This document shows, piece after piece, positions 33,847 through 44,422 of a stretch of 64,000 nucleotides of DNA. The stretch covers positions 28,550,501 to 28,614,500 of the forward strand of contig CP136894.1 in NCBI GenBank assembly GCA_034359265.1. Direction: 5' to 3'. Origin of the DNA: Canna indica (lineage: Eukaryota > Streptophyta > Magnoliopsida > Zingiberales > Cannaceae). A program made the translations under genes and the position numbers. The notes below the pieces were generated by a model. It saw nothing but the letters and a program-made list of their open reading frames with translations, ran no database searches and was not told the origin of the DNA. The first letter of the stretch is position 1, and each line of letters begins with the position of its first letter.

Positions 33847-34289
33847 GTATTAACACATCTCCCTATCACCAACTGATAGCCAGTACTGCAATTTACTGGA
33901 CTTCATGCTCTCCTCTCTATATACATCTAATAATCCTAAAAGTATTCCTACTGTTGACTGGGAAACTTCAACTCACATGTGATGACTTTTTTTTGCCTAT
34001 GTTTTAGATGATTTATTTCTGGATGCATAATATTCAAATGGAACAATGAAGTGATGATAATTTTTACTGGAGCCTACATATTAAGGTCGTATATCTAATC
34101 CATTTGAATACCATATAAAACATTTTTTGAGACTTATACTAAATAAAACGAGATAAAGTAACATACTTGAGCATTAGTTTAAATTATAATCCAAACACAC
34201 TATAATTTACATGCTAAGAAATCAATAACAACTCTCTAAGAAATCAGCTAACAACTCTCCAGTTTAAATTATAATTTACACACTATAAG

Positions 34290-34830
34290 AACATGGTGGA
34301 TGAAATCAATAACGACTCTCTAATAACAATCTATGAAATTTGGAGAAATTTAAAGATTAAAGAAATTTACCTCAAATCAGCAGAAATCTGGAGAAATCGG
34401 AAGAAAGGGGCCTGCGAGAGTGTTGGATGGGGGAAGAATCGCGGTGGCAAGGGGAGCTTGCGAAAGAAATTAAGGGGCTTCCGCGAGAGCTTGTTGCGGG
34501 TGGCAGGGTGAAGCGTTGGATGAAGAAGGATGAAGAAGCGTCGTTGCGGCTAGAGAAGAATCGCACGACAGACAGGCCTCTACGAGCAGGTGGCAGGGAA
34601 GAAGCGTCGGATGAAGAAGGATGAAGAAGCGGATCGTGGCTGGAGAAGAAGCATATCGCGGCTGGAGAAGAATCGCATGGCACAAAGGGGAGAGGGAAAC
34701 TTTTGTCGCGCGCCTGCATGCTTTTATCGAGTTGATAAGAAAAATAAGGCGCGATTTTTTATCGGATGGGGGAGAGGAAAAAGTTGGTCGGCTGAAAAAA
34801 TAAGAGGGAATGGAAAAATTTAGGGTTTTC
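34290..34830 (-). other. GC-rich leader region of CACTA-C
   Basis: Contains repeated phrases (ggctggagaagaatcgca, gatgaagaagg) that open several overlapping frames on both strands, none with a family signature. By position it corresponds to the GC-rich leader of CACTA-A and B. Confidence 0.45.
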
Positions 34831-34939
34831 TAAATTTTACCAACAGATATATGTATCTGTTGGTGATTTTGTTGGTAATACCAACAAAAAATATCCGTTG
34901 GTAATACATCCGTCGGTGAAGCTTTATTTTCTTGTATTG
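34815..34939 (-). repeat. 5' terminus and subterminal repeats of CACTA-C
   Basis: Minus strand: CAATACAAGAAAATAAAGC, then CACCGACGGATG and several ACCAACGGATA/ACCAACAGATA copies in both orientations. The terminus differs from CACTACAAGAAA by one base (C to A at position 3). The repeat motif differs from the AGCAACGGC of CACTA-A and B. Confidence 0.8.
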
Positions 34940-36002
34940 CTCCACCTAGCCATACAAAGACATCCACGTCCTTTTTAATTACAATGAATACGACATTATG
35001 AGCCCGACATCTTCGGGATCAATCTCGATCCATTTCAAGCAATATCCCCACGAGATTGTCGGGCGGCGTCATTACCTCATCTTGTAATAAATACAGCCAC
35101 AGTACACCTTAAATAACCTAGGTTCCAATTTCATTACCTCCACCTCGAATATCTATATTGACTTGAGTGCGTCTGAGTGTCTTTTGCAGGTCGTCCCCCC
35201 CCCCCTCTCGCCGGAGTTGCACCTCACCAGGAGAGACCAGACTGCTCTGATCCTTAGGCAGGAATATATATAGTTCATAATTAACGAATCCCTTGTAATT
35301 AATGAGGAAATGAATGTCCTTATATGATCGAATGGAGTCCTAATGTCTTGACTTGAGTATGATTAATCATCGTGGGCACTTCTCGGCGTGCATATTATAT
35401 TGATTTGTGGTGAAAACATCGCGTAGTTGTTAGTCAAGGAAATTAGACGACACGTTCTTCATTTTATTATTTATATAATTAAAAAGAAATCAATTTGGAG
35501 ATTATACAACATGCTTTCTCCGCTGGTGGATTCGAAGGACCATTTCCTACTTGGAAGTGGAGAACCAAACAATAAATATGCTACCTACCAATTTAATTGA
35601 TTTCCGGCCACAATAATTCAGTTTGTCAACTCCTCCGACATCTTCATCGCACAGCAGATGTATATACAGCAGATAGATATATATATACGCCTACAAGCAT
35701 TTTCATTATTTCAGCACGAGTCTACACAACAAGGATGAAAACAAATCCACCCAAGCTAGTGACCTTCCGGGGAAGGGTCCGTCTGGGGGAGGTGAACTCT
35801 CTTACTAATGGCAAGATCCGAAGACATATGCAGCCCATAATAAATTTTTCTGTCTCTACCTACTTATTAATCTTACAGTACTGATCGATACGCTTGACCA
35901 TTGGACATCAAGTGAAAATTTATACATAAAGTAATAAATTAAACTGTGCATGCATTTGCATAATCTTCTTTGGTGATTATGACAGTTCAATTTTGAGAAC
36001 AA
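34940..36002. other. No gene; possible LTR relic
   Basis: The phrase ttgacttgagtgcgtctgag and the following tgtcttttgcaggtcg (35158-35195) resembles plant LTR R/U5 sequence and is followed by a C-run. No boundaries, primer site or coding motif support it. The rest is AT-rich and featureless. Confidence 0.3.
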
Positions 36003-36479
36003 GGGGGGGGGGGATTCCTTATGAATTCAATACTAATTTTATCCCTGATCAAAATCTCTAATTAGTTAGAAATTTTGGCAAACAAATTAAAAATATATAT
36101 TAAAAAATATAAAAAAATAATTTTAATTTATATAAAAAAAATATGTATAATAAAAATGAGGGGTTAAATTTTTAAAAAATATATTTTCAAACTCTCTAAT
36201 CAGTTAGAGATTTTGGTTAAAAATTAAATAATAAAAATAAAAATATTTTTAAAAAGAGGTATAATAAAAATAAAGTCTTAGATTCTAAAAAATACATTTT
36301 CAAACTCTCTAATGATATAGAAATATATTTATATCAAAATATTTCATAATTTTTAATTTTAAGTTTAATCTATAGACTTTGTACAAAAGTGTTTAATATA
36401 TTATTTAATATATTAGAGAGTTTGAAAATTTTATTTTTTAATATTTTATTTTTATCGTAAAAAGTATTTTATAAATTAA

Positions 36480-36480
<1 letters not shown>

Positions 36481-36518
<38 letters not shown>
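36481..36518. repeat. Poly-T/poly-A tract (first copy)
   Basis: A run of T followed by a run of A, 38-39 bp. The second copy at 37769-37807 has equal total length but a shifted T/A switch point. Confidence 0.9.
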
Positions 36519-37140
36519 TTTGGCCAAAGTCTATAACTGGTTAGAGATTTTGACCGGTGGCAAAATCACTATTGAATTCACTTAATTCCTTTTTAGGGAA
36601 TTCCTTCAGATTTTGAAAATTTTTCATTTTGAAAATCAGATTTGGGTAAATTGCTGTTAATTATTTACTTATTTAGGTTTTATAGATCAATCAACATTGA
36701 GATCCCCAAACAGCAGATACGTTCACTTAAATTGATTGAATAAATCAACTCAATTTGCAGTGAGAATATCTTTTTATAATAAGCATGGATCCTGCAGATA
36801 ACTCATCTATATCTTTATCCTTATCCAATGAGAGAGAGAGAGGCTGCGAAGAAAAGGCATCTTTTCATTGATATTGGAGCTTTCGTAAAAGAAAAAGAAA
36901 TGCAGTTCCATTAGAAGATCGATCTGCAATTGAAGTTAATTAATTGAATTTATCACGAAGATCTACAAGAGATTAACAAGTGGCCATGCCACCATCTTGA
37001 ATTAATTCGAAATTAAGTTCACTAATAATCCAACCTCGATCGGGTTTATCTGCTGGAACTGGAAGTGGCAACTGTACACAAATAAACCAAAAAGAAGGCA
37101 GATCGAAAACAATAACAAAAATAGAATGTATTAGAATGTA

Positions 37141-37285
37141 TTAGTGAGATCTCAGAGCGTGAGCATGGAGATGGCGGTGAGCATCTCGTCGCTGGGGCTG
37201 AGCAGGCGCAGGGTTTGACCGCTGCCGACGGCGCGGTCGTGGAGCAGGCGGAGGGCCCGCTCCCAGCGGCCGTAGCGGCGGTGCA
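37141..37285 (-). pseudogene. Duplicated 3' end of the host-like gene fragment
   Basis: Repeats the last codons of the frame at 38441 (RRYGRWERALRLLHDRAVG to the stop) and its downstream DNA. At 37286 it meets the junction ggcgggg and has no upstream coding sequence. Confidence 0.85.
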
Positions 37286-37768
37286 GGCGGGGGGGGGGGG
37301 GGATTCCTTATGAATTCAATACTAATTTTATCCCTGATCAAAATCTCTAATTAGTTAGAAATTTTGGCAAACAAATTAAAAATATATATTAAAAAATATA
37401 AAAAAATAATTTTAATTTATATAAAAAAAATATGTATAATAAAAATGAGGGGTTAAATTTTTAAAAAATATATTTTCAAACTCTCTAATCAGTTAGAGAT
37501 TTTGGTTAAAAATTAAATAATAAAAATAAAAATATTTTTAAAAAGAGGTATAATAAAAATAAAGTCTTAGATTCTAAAAAATACATTTTCAAACTCTCTA
37601 ATGATATAGAAATATATTTATATCAAAATATTTCATAATTTTTAATTTTAAGTTTAATCTATAGACTTTGTACAAAAGTGTTTAATATATTATTTAATAT
37701 ATTAGAGAGTTTGAAAATTTTATTTTTTAATATTTTATTTTTATCGTAAAAAGTATTTTATAAATTAA

Positions 37769-37811
<43 letters not shown>

Positions 37812-38440
37812 GCCAAAGTCTATAACTGGTTAGAGATTTTGACCGGTGGCAAAATCACTATTGAATTCACTTAATTCCTTTTTAGGGAATTCCTTCAGAT
37901 TTTGAAAATTTTTCATTTTGAAAATCAGATTTGGGTAAATTGCTGTTAATTATTTACTTATTTAGGTTTTATAGATCAATCAACATTGAGATCCCCAAAC
38001 AGCAGATACGTTCACTTAAATTGATTGAATAAATCAACTCAATTTGCAGTGAGAATATCTTTTTATAATAAGCATGGATCCTGCAGATAACTCATCTATA
38101 TCTTTATCCTTATCCAATGAGAGAGAGAGAGGCTGCGAAGAAAAGGCATCTTTTCATTGATATTGGAGCTTTCGTAAAAGAAAAAGAAATGCAGTTCCAT
38201 TAGAAGATCGATCTGCAATTGAAGTTAATTAATTGAATTTATCACGAAGATCTACAAGAGATTAACAAGTGGCCATGCCACCATCTTGAATTAATTCGAA
38301 ATTAAGTTCACTAATAATCCAACCTCGATCGGGTTTATCTGCTGGAACTGGAAGTGGCAACTGTACACAAATAAACCAAAAAGAAGGCAGATCGAAAACA
38401 ATAACAAAAATAGAATGTATTAGAATGTATTAGTGAGATC

Positions 38441-38852
38441 TCAGAGCGTGAGCATGGAGATGGCGGTGAGCATCTCGTCGCTGGGGCTGAGCAGGCGCAG
38501 GGTTTGACCGCTGCCGACGGCGCGGTCGTGGAGCAGGCGGAGGGCCCGCTCCCAGCGGCCGTAGCGGCGGTGCATGGAGCTGGCGGCGGCGTCGACAACG
38601 AAGACCTGGCCGATGCGGAAGAGGAAGAAACGGAGGGAGACGGCGAGCTCAGTGCAGGAGTTGGGAAGGCGGGCGGCGACGAAGGGGAACTTGAGAGCGA
38701 AGGGGCAGAGGAGGGAGGCCAGCATCTGGCAGCTGCTGTGCCCGCCGGCGAGGAGCTTGAATTTGGCAATGATCAACATGTGGACGCCCATTGCCGATAT
38801 GAAGAGGAAGAAGAAAGTGATGTCACAGCTCTCCCTTGACCCTTGTACTGCT
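38441..38852 (-). pseudogene. GC-rich host-like gene fragment, possible membrane protein
   Basis: An open frame on the minus strand reads, upstream of the first Met (38791), DITFFFLFISA, then MGVHMLIIAKFKLLAGGHSS. It continues through hydrophobic stretches (CQMLASLLCPFALKFPFVAA, VSLRFFLFRIGQVFVVDAAA) to a basic helix and a stop at 38441. The frame has high GC at third positions, unlike the AT-rich surroundings. The 3' end is also present in the duplicated copy. Coding sequence stops at 38852, where an AT-rich repeat begins, so the 5' end has been lost or lies elsewhere. I do not recognise the family. Confidence 0.5.
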
Positions 38853-39044
38853 AGTATGTTGCTACGGCATTCGTTAAATAGCTCGATGCATTATAATATA
38901 AATAAGAATATTCTTTAATTATATATATATATATATATATTCTATATAATAAAGCAAAAACTCATCCATTATTTATTAAATTGTTATTGTATAAATATAT
39001 AAAGAATCCACCATAGAATTCATAATTTAATTAATCGATTATAA
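38852..39044. repeat. Direct repeat, left copy (~190 bp)
   Basis: From tagtatgttgctac to attaatcgattataa; it matches 40241-40428 with a few substitutions and a shorter TA run in the second copy. The two copies enclose the copia fragment. Confidence 0.9.
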
Positions 39045-39095
39045 GTCAGATAGTTCTCACTTCATGTTGCATACTACAAACTGTAAAATCTTTTT

Positions 39096-40068
39096 ATTAG
39101 TGCAGGTCGATGACATCGTCCTTATAGGCAACTCTGCAATCAAAATTTAAAAAATTTACCAAGCATCACCATGAAGATTCTCACTTACATATATGCAGCC
39201 ACTGTCCTACATTGAAGTACTCAAGACATCTAGAGGTTTACTTTTCTCTCAGAGGAAATACATTTCGGATGGGCAGAGATTTCAGATGGCAGATGCAAAA
39301 GAAGTCAAAACTCCTTTAGCTTCAAAGACTTCACTACAGTTAATTGATGATACTGAATCAACTGATCGCTGTTGGCGCACTCCAATACTTAAGCTTCACA
39401 AGGTCAGACATCTGCTTTGCAGTTAATCGCCTATCTCAGTTTATGCATTATCCAAGAACTTCTCATTGGCAGGCCTGCAAACGAGTATTAAGGTATCTTA
39501 AGGCAACACAACATCTAGCTCTCAGTATTGAATCGCAACTTCCATTATCTTTTGAAGTGTACTCTGATTTCGATTGGGGAGGGAACCTTGATGATCGATG
39601 TCAACAGGAGCTTACATTACCTTCCTGGGTGGAACACCAATAAACTGGTCATCAAAGAAGCAACGCACAGTTGCCATATCATCGACTGAAGCAGAGTATC
39701 GAGCAATAGCTAATGTTGCTGCTGAAACTAATTGGGTTCAGAATTTGCTCCAGGAGATTCAAATTCCTTTAAATTCTACTCCAAGCATAAGTTGTGATAA
39801 CCTAGGAGCTACTTTCCTATCAAATAATCCTGCTACTAATAGTCGGATCAAACATCTTCATATTGACTATCACTTTGTGCGAGAACAGGTGCGAGAGTAC
39901 AGACTTTCCATCAGATACATCTCTACTGATCAACAGCTTGCTGAGTCTCTCACCAAGATAGTATCTACAAGACTATTCCTTGATCACAGATCCAAGATAG
40001 GCATCGTTGATATTGCTACCTATCTTGAGGGGGCATGTAAAGGATTAAATCCTAAACAATTGGGTTAA
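39096..40068 (+). pseudogene. Ale-like copia pol fragment: end of reverse transcriptase plus RNase H
   Basis: Begins inside the reverse transcriptase palm (LLVQVDDIVLIGNSA, the YVDDIV motif with Tyr changed to Gln). It continues in shifted frames through [32 protein letters not shown] and VLRYLKAT to RNase H ([61 protein letters not shown]). Frame changes lie near 39200, 39420 and 39610. A stop at 40066-40068 ends pol just inside the LTR. The compact C-terminus and very short LTR are typical of the Ale/Retrofit copia lineage. The 5' half is missing. Confidence 0.9.
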
Positions 40069-40240
40069 TTATGACGCTTCGTTTATTATTCCACTCGCAC
40101 ACAACACGACGCTTCACGCTTCGTTTATCTAATTCCTCTTTCATACATGTGTATTAATATACATCACCACAATGAATAAAAGGTCATCAATCTTCTTCCT
40201 CTAGCCAAATCCTCTGTCTCTGTCTACTATCAATCTTCTG
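40036..40240 (+). repeat. Short 3' LTR of the Ale-like copia fragment
   Basis: A purine run gaggggg precedes TGTAAAGGATTAAATCC at 40036. The ~200 bp that follow hold repeated cgcttcg phrases and gaataaaagg, and end at the start of the right-hand direct repeat. The 3' boundary is uncertain. Confidence 0.6.
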
Positions 40241-40428
40241 TAGTATGTTGCTACTACATTCGTTAAATAGCTCAATGCGCTATAATATAAATAAGAATAA
40301 TCTTTAATTATATATATATATATTCTAAATAATAAAGCAAAAACTCATCCATTATTTATTAAATTGTTATTGTATAAATATATAAAGAATCCACCATCAG
40401 GATTCATAATTTAATTAATCGATTATAA
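40241..40428. repeat. Direct repeat, right copy (~190 bp)
   Basis: Second copy of 38852-39044, starting tagtatgttgctac exactly where the copia LTR ends. Confidence 0.9.
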
Positions 40429-40635
40429 ATGGTATAAGACACGTAGGCAAGTTATCTAAGTTTGACTTCAGATTTCTAATTTTAGTATCTTGTTTGCATA
40501 CTTTTCTTTTTTTCTATCATCTTGTGTGCATATAATGACTAAATATAAAACTATTTTTTTTAAAAAAAACATCTGCAATTTAATAATTCTTAATGAATTT
40601 AAATGGTTTCCAAGTTACGACTACATCTATTTCCT

Positions 40636-40638
<3 letters not shown>

Positions 40639-40705
<67 letters not shown>
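40639..40705. repeat. (TAA)n microsatellite
   Basis: More than twenty uninterrupted aat/taa units in AT-rich DNA. Confidence 0.97.
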
Positions 40706-40706
<1 letters not shown>

Positions 40707-40939
40707 GATTAGTACAAATAATTAAAATTCAATATAATTAATTCCAGTAATGGTAATAAACGATTATTTATTTAATAATCATAATAAATGGTAACGTGTC
40801 TAAAATAGGCTTTTAAAATTACGTATACATCATTTTTTTTTTCCATCTAAATTAAGGAATTCAAAACTACAAATTAAAGAATATATGATGTCATCAAGTA
40901 AAATTATCTCAACACTACTGATAATTTGAGAGAAAATTA
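40706..40939. other. AT-rich spacer, nothing recognised
   Basis: Between the microsatellite and the old LTR; no coding or structural signal seen. Confidence 0.5.
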
Positions 40940-41336
40940 CACACTAGACGAAACTAGACTTAGGTGAATAATGTATAAGCCTAAATTAAACCTAATGTAA
41001 ATTTTATCGATTCTAAATTATATGCAAATAGCAAGTTCTATTTATCAAGTGAAAGCATGCATGTAATAAATTAAGCACACAATTAAATCAACGCTAACAC
41101 ATAATTTATAGTGGTTCAACTTCTAACTAAGCCTACATCCACTACCTAAACTCTCCTTTGGATTTTAACCAAGTTTACTACATAGAAAGTTCATTCAGGA
41201 GGTTTTGTAAGCTACGAATATAATCCTCTCCCCAATGACACCTCCAACACATTAAGCTCCAGGACAACTAACTAAACTAACAAATTCGATGGGACTTATG
41301 CGTCTACACCAAAGCAACCACTCAAATCCTACAACA
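40940..41336 (-). repeat. Old minus-strand SIRE-like LTR, first part (split by EL4)
   Basis: Resembles the U5/R part of the minus-strand LTRs in layout: acacactagac and aggtgaataatg, then ataatttatagtggttcaac and cactacctaaactctcctttgg, then the gtctacacc phrase. It continues after EL4 at 46672. No intact terminus was found. Confidence 0.6.
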
Positions 41337-42477
41337 TGTTGGCCCAAGGGTTCAACATTAGTCTCGATCTTAATTTTGATGATAACAAATACAAAACTAA
41401 CTCATTTCTCAAGTTTTGAGTTCAAGTTGATAGAACGATACACTTACGAAGTTCGTCGGAAAAATCGCGTGAAATCAAGTCGCTACGACTTCAGAGGACG
41501 ATCGCGTCGGAGTTAGGTCTAGAGTTAGAAATGATTGTAAAATCCTTCTAAAGTCTCAAATCAACTCGTTTGTTATAATTATTCAAAGCCAAACCCAAAC
41601 TGAAACCCAAAATCAAAACCGAGTCGAAAAATTAGAAATCAGTTTATTACTGGTTATCGATCGACTATTCGGTTGAACGGTCAGTCGATCGACCTACGAT
41701 CAACCATCTATCGACCTGCGACCGACCATCGACTGAACTATCCAACATATCTTTTTTGATCCGTTGAATGGTCATATTTCGACGCATACCTCTCCAAACT
41801 CTATAAAAGCTCCTGGTTTCGTCTTGTTTAGGTTCACTATTGTTCATTGAGCAAATATATGATCCTTGAGAGCTTCAAAGAGTCATCCAAAGTCAAAACC
41901 CAAACTTCTCATTCTCAAATCCTTCAAACTCCATTACAAGCCGTCAAATCCAAATCTCTACATCATCTTGAGACCTTGGAGTACTAGGAGGCTACTTGAG
42001 AAGCTTGCTTGAGTTTGTTTTAATTTATAGCTCCTTTATTTATATTTTTTTATTGTTATTTAGTTCTCATTCAAAATTATTAAGTAAGGTGTAGTGTCGC
42101 ACCTAGAGTTCTTTGTAATTGATTGTTTCGCTTTAGAATAGTAGTTGGGGCATCCTCTAGGGTTGAGGGTTAAGTCATCTTTGAATTCTTTAGGAAATAT
42201 TCAAGTTATAAAGAGTTGAGGTTAGAAATCTTTTGTGAGGAGACAAGATAGTGTTGTCGAACCACTATAAATTTCACTTGTTAACATTAATTGCACATTG
42301 TTCTACTCTTGCTTAATATTGTTATTACACATTTGCATCAAATCTTGTAACTAAAGTAGCAAAATTCGATACTTAGCTTAACTTGACAAAAATAAAAATT
42401 GAACTTAGCGTTTTAGCGTACACACTATTCCCCCTCCCTCCCTCTCTAGTGTGAATATTGTGGATATTCGGTTTACA
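41337..42477 (+). repeat. 5' LTR of EL4
   Basis: 1141 bp. TATAAAAG at 41802-41809 follows a short cluster of TCGATCGAC/CGACCGAC motifs (41658-41745). It ends ATTCGGTTTACA. A degenerate primer site, TTGATATTAGAGC, follows at 42478, two changes from the canonical site. Confidence 0.92.
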
Positions 42478-42527
42478 TTTGATATTAGAGCTTGGTAGTA
42501 GGACTAGATTTCACCATCTACCCATGA

Positions 42528-44420
42528 ATGGCTACCAAAAATACATTAGCTCAAGGGACCTCTACTGATCATGCACCTCTTTGTTTGATGGGATAACTAT
42601 GCTTATTGGAAAATTAGGATGAACATTTTCCTTTAATCACAAGGGCTAGAGGTTGGAGGATGATTCAAGTGGATTATAGACAACCAACCAAAAACATGGA
42701 AGAGTGGACCCAAGAGGAAGTCAAACTTTTTAATGCCAATGTTAAACCTATGAATGCATTACATTATGGTCTTTCAATTAACGAGTTCAATAGAATTTTC
42801 ACTTGTAAATCCGCATTTAAAATTTGACATGTTATTGAAACTACCTATGAAGGGATATCTTAAGTAAAGGAGTCCAAAATTAATCTTCTCAAGCATGACT
42901 ATGAATTGTTTAAAATGTTATCTCATGAGACTATTGATGAAATATATGCTAGATTTCAAAACATTACTAATGACTTATGTAATTTTAGAAGAGATATTTG
43001 GGAAGAAGAAAAAGTAATTAAAAAAGCTACTCCAGTCACTTCCCAAAGCTTGGGAGCCAAAGGTACCCAAGGACTTGGCAACCATGAAGATCACCAAACT
43101 CATAAGATCTCTAATGACACACGAGATCCATACGAGGGCACACAAGGAGGAAGATGTCCCCAAAGGCAAGAGTATTGCCTTAAAAGCATCACATCGAGAT
43201 GATGACACTTCTTCATCCAAAGAGGAGCTTGATGACTATGAGGAGATGACCTTGCTTGCAAGGTGTCTCATGAGGTTCATGACGGGAGGTAAAAGGTACA
43301 TTTTCTACAACTGCAACAAGTCGAGGGACTTGAGGAAGGATTGCCCACAACTCAACTTCACCCCCACCTCATCTTCAAAGAAGGACAAGCTCAAGAACAA
43401 AAAGAAGGTTTTGATGGCTTCTTTGGATGAAAGTGAATCCTAATCAAGTGAGGAAGACACCAAGGAAGAAAAAACCAGCCTTTGCCTCATAACAAAGGAT
43501 GATGAGGTAACATTTACTTTTGATGAATTTACGTTTACTCAAGAAGAGTTAGAACATTAATTTGAACAAATGCATGATGAATTTAATGCTATTAGAAAGA
43601 GGTTTAAAGAACTTTAAAAAGAAAACAAATCATTAGCAGTAGAAAAATGATGAACTACTTGTTTCATGCAATGCAATGCTTTGAAAAAGGAAGTAGAAAA
43701 TCTAAAGAATGAGAAACTCATTTTAGAAAAGAAAAATATTGACTTACAAAATGCAAATAATTTGTGTGAAAAAAAAACAAAATTTTGAGTATGCAAGTTG
43801 AACGTTTGAATGCTGGCATGCTCACATTGAAAAGGGAATTTTTTATGTTGAATGAAAAAATGCAAAATAAAGGATGAGAAACTCATTTTAGAAAAGAAAA
43901 ATATTGATTTACAAAATGCAAATAATTTGTGTGAAAAAAAAAACAAAATTTTGAGTATGTAAGCTTAACATTTGAATGATGGCATGCTCATGTTGAAAAA
44001 TGAATTCTGTAAGTTGAATGAAAAAATACCAAGTTTGTTAAAAAAATCATCATAGAAATGATTATGTATGTCATGGTAGAAATACTAGAAGCACCTCACA
44101 TGCCCTCTCATACTTATGCTCACTCCTATAGTTTCACAAAATTTAATGGCTATTATTTTTATTGTGAAATTTATGAACATATGATTAGGGATTGTGCACT
44201 TAAGAGGAACCCTCATGCTAGATTTACTTGGGTTTCAAAAATGACTAACACTCAAGGATCCAAAAAGATTTGGGTACCTAAGGCTATTTCTTCTCCACTT
44301 GTAGGTGGAGTGCCATCCTCAAGCACAGATGAGCACATGCACTTAGGAACCCTCATGCTAGATTTACTTGGATTCCAAAGGTAAGGTTTGGGTACCTAAG
44401 GTTGTTTCTTCTCCACTTGT
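42528..44420 (+). pseudogene. gag of EL4 (degraded)
   Basis: Starts at ATG 42528 (MATKNTLAQGTST) but soon meets a stop and frameshifts. Recognisable are the helical domain (FKMLSHETIDEIYARFQNIT), a damaged first knuckle (YIFYNCNKSRDLRKDC), a Lys/Glu coiled coil, and a second damaged knuckle (YFYCEIYEHMIRDC). It ends with KKIWVPKAISSPLVGG, partly duplicated at 44345-44440. A segment of the coiled coil is tandemly duplicated, about 43711-43875 and 43876-44035. Confidence 0.87.
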
Positions 44421-44422
44421 AG

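Larger units (their letters stand above)
11967..34939 (-). mobile_element. CACTA-C: older En/Spm-type transposon, split by EL1, 3' end missing
   Basis: The 5' end (minus strand) is at 34939: CAATACAAGAAAA, one base from the canonical CACTACAAGAAAA, followed by repeated CCAACGGAT/CCAACAGAT motifs. Downstream come a leader region, captured host gene pieces (32979-33846), TNP2 exons from 31921 to 29347, the inserted EL1 (13610-29346), the rest of TNP2 (13609-12505) and the first accessory exon. No 3' terminus is visible at the left side. Its transposase is clearly diverged from A and B and keeps introns they lack. Confidence 0.85.
36014..38574. repeat. Nearly perfect 1.27 kb tandem duplication
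   Basis: 36014-37285 and 37303-38574 match at a constant offset of 1289 bp. The only differences I saw are three T/A changes inside a T-then-A homopolymer (14T+25A against 11T+28A). Each copy is preceded by a run of G (11 and 14). The copies run from AT-rich intergenic DNA into the last ~48 codons of the minus-strand gene fragment at 38441; only the second copy continues into the rest of that gene. Confidence 0.95.

Noticed and set aside
34372..34823. Multiple overlapping frames on both strands near the CACTA-C 5' end
   Set aside because: Caused by imperfect purine-rich repeats; no family motif and no conserved partner.
38335..38769. Ser/Pro/Ala-rich 144-codon frame on the minus strand
   Set aside because: Shadow of the GC-rich frame at 38441-38852 read one base off; composition typical of out-of-frame GC-rich DNA.
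38504..38918. Two plus-strand frames of over 110 codons opposite the GC-rich fragment
   Set aside because: Antisense to the better-supported frame; Glu/Gly-rich repeats result from the GC-rich codons on the other strand.
40639..40705. (TAA)n run as a possible element end or poly(A)-type tail
   Set aside because: No LINE or SINE body precedes it and no flanking duplication was seen; an ordinary microsatellite.
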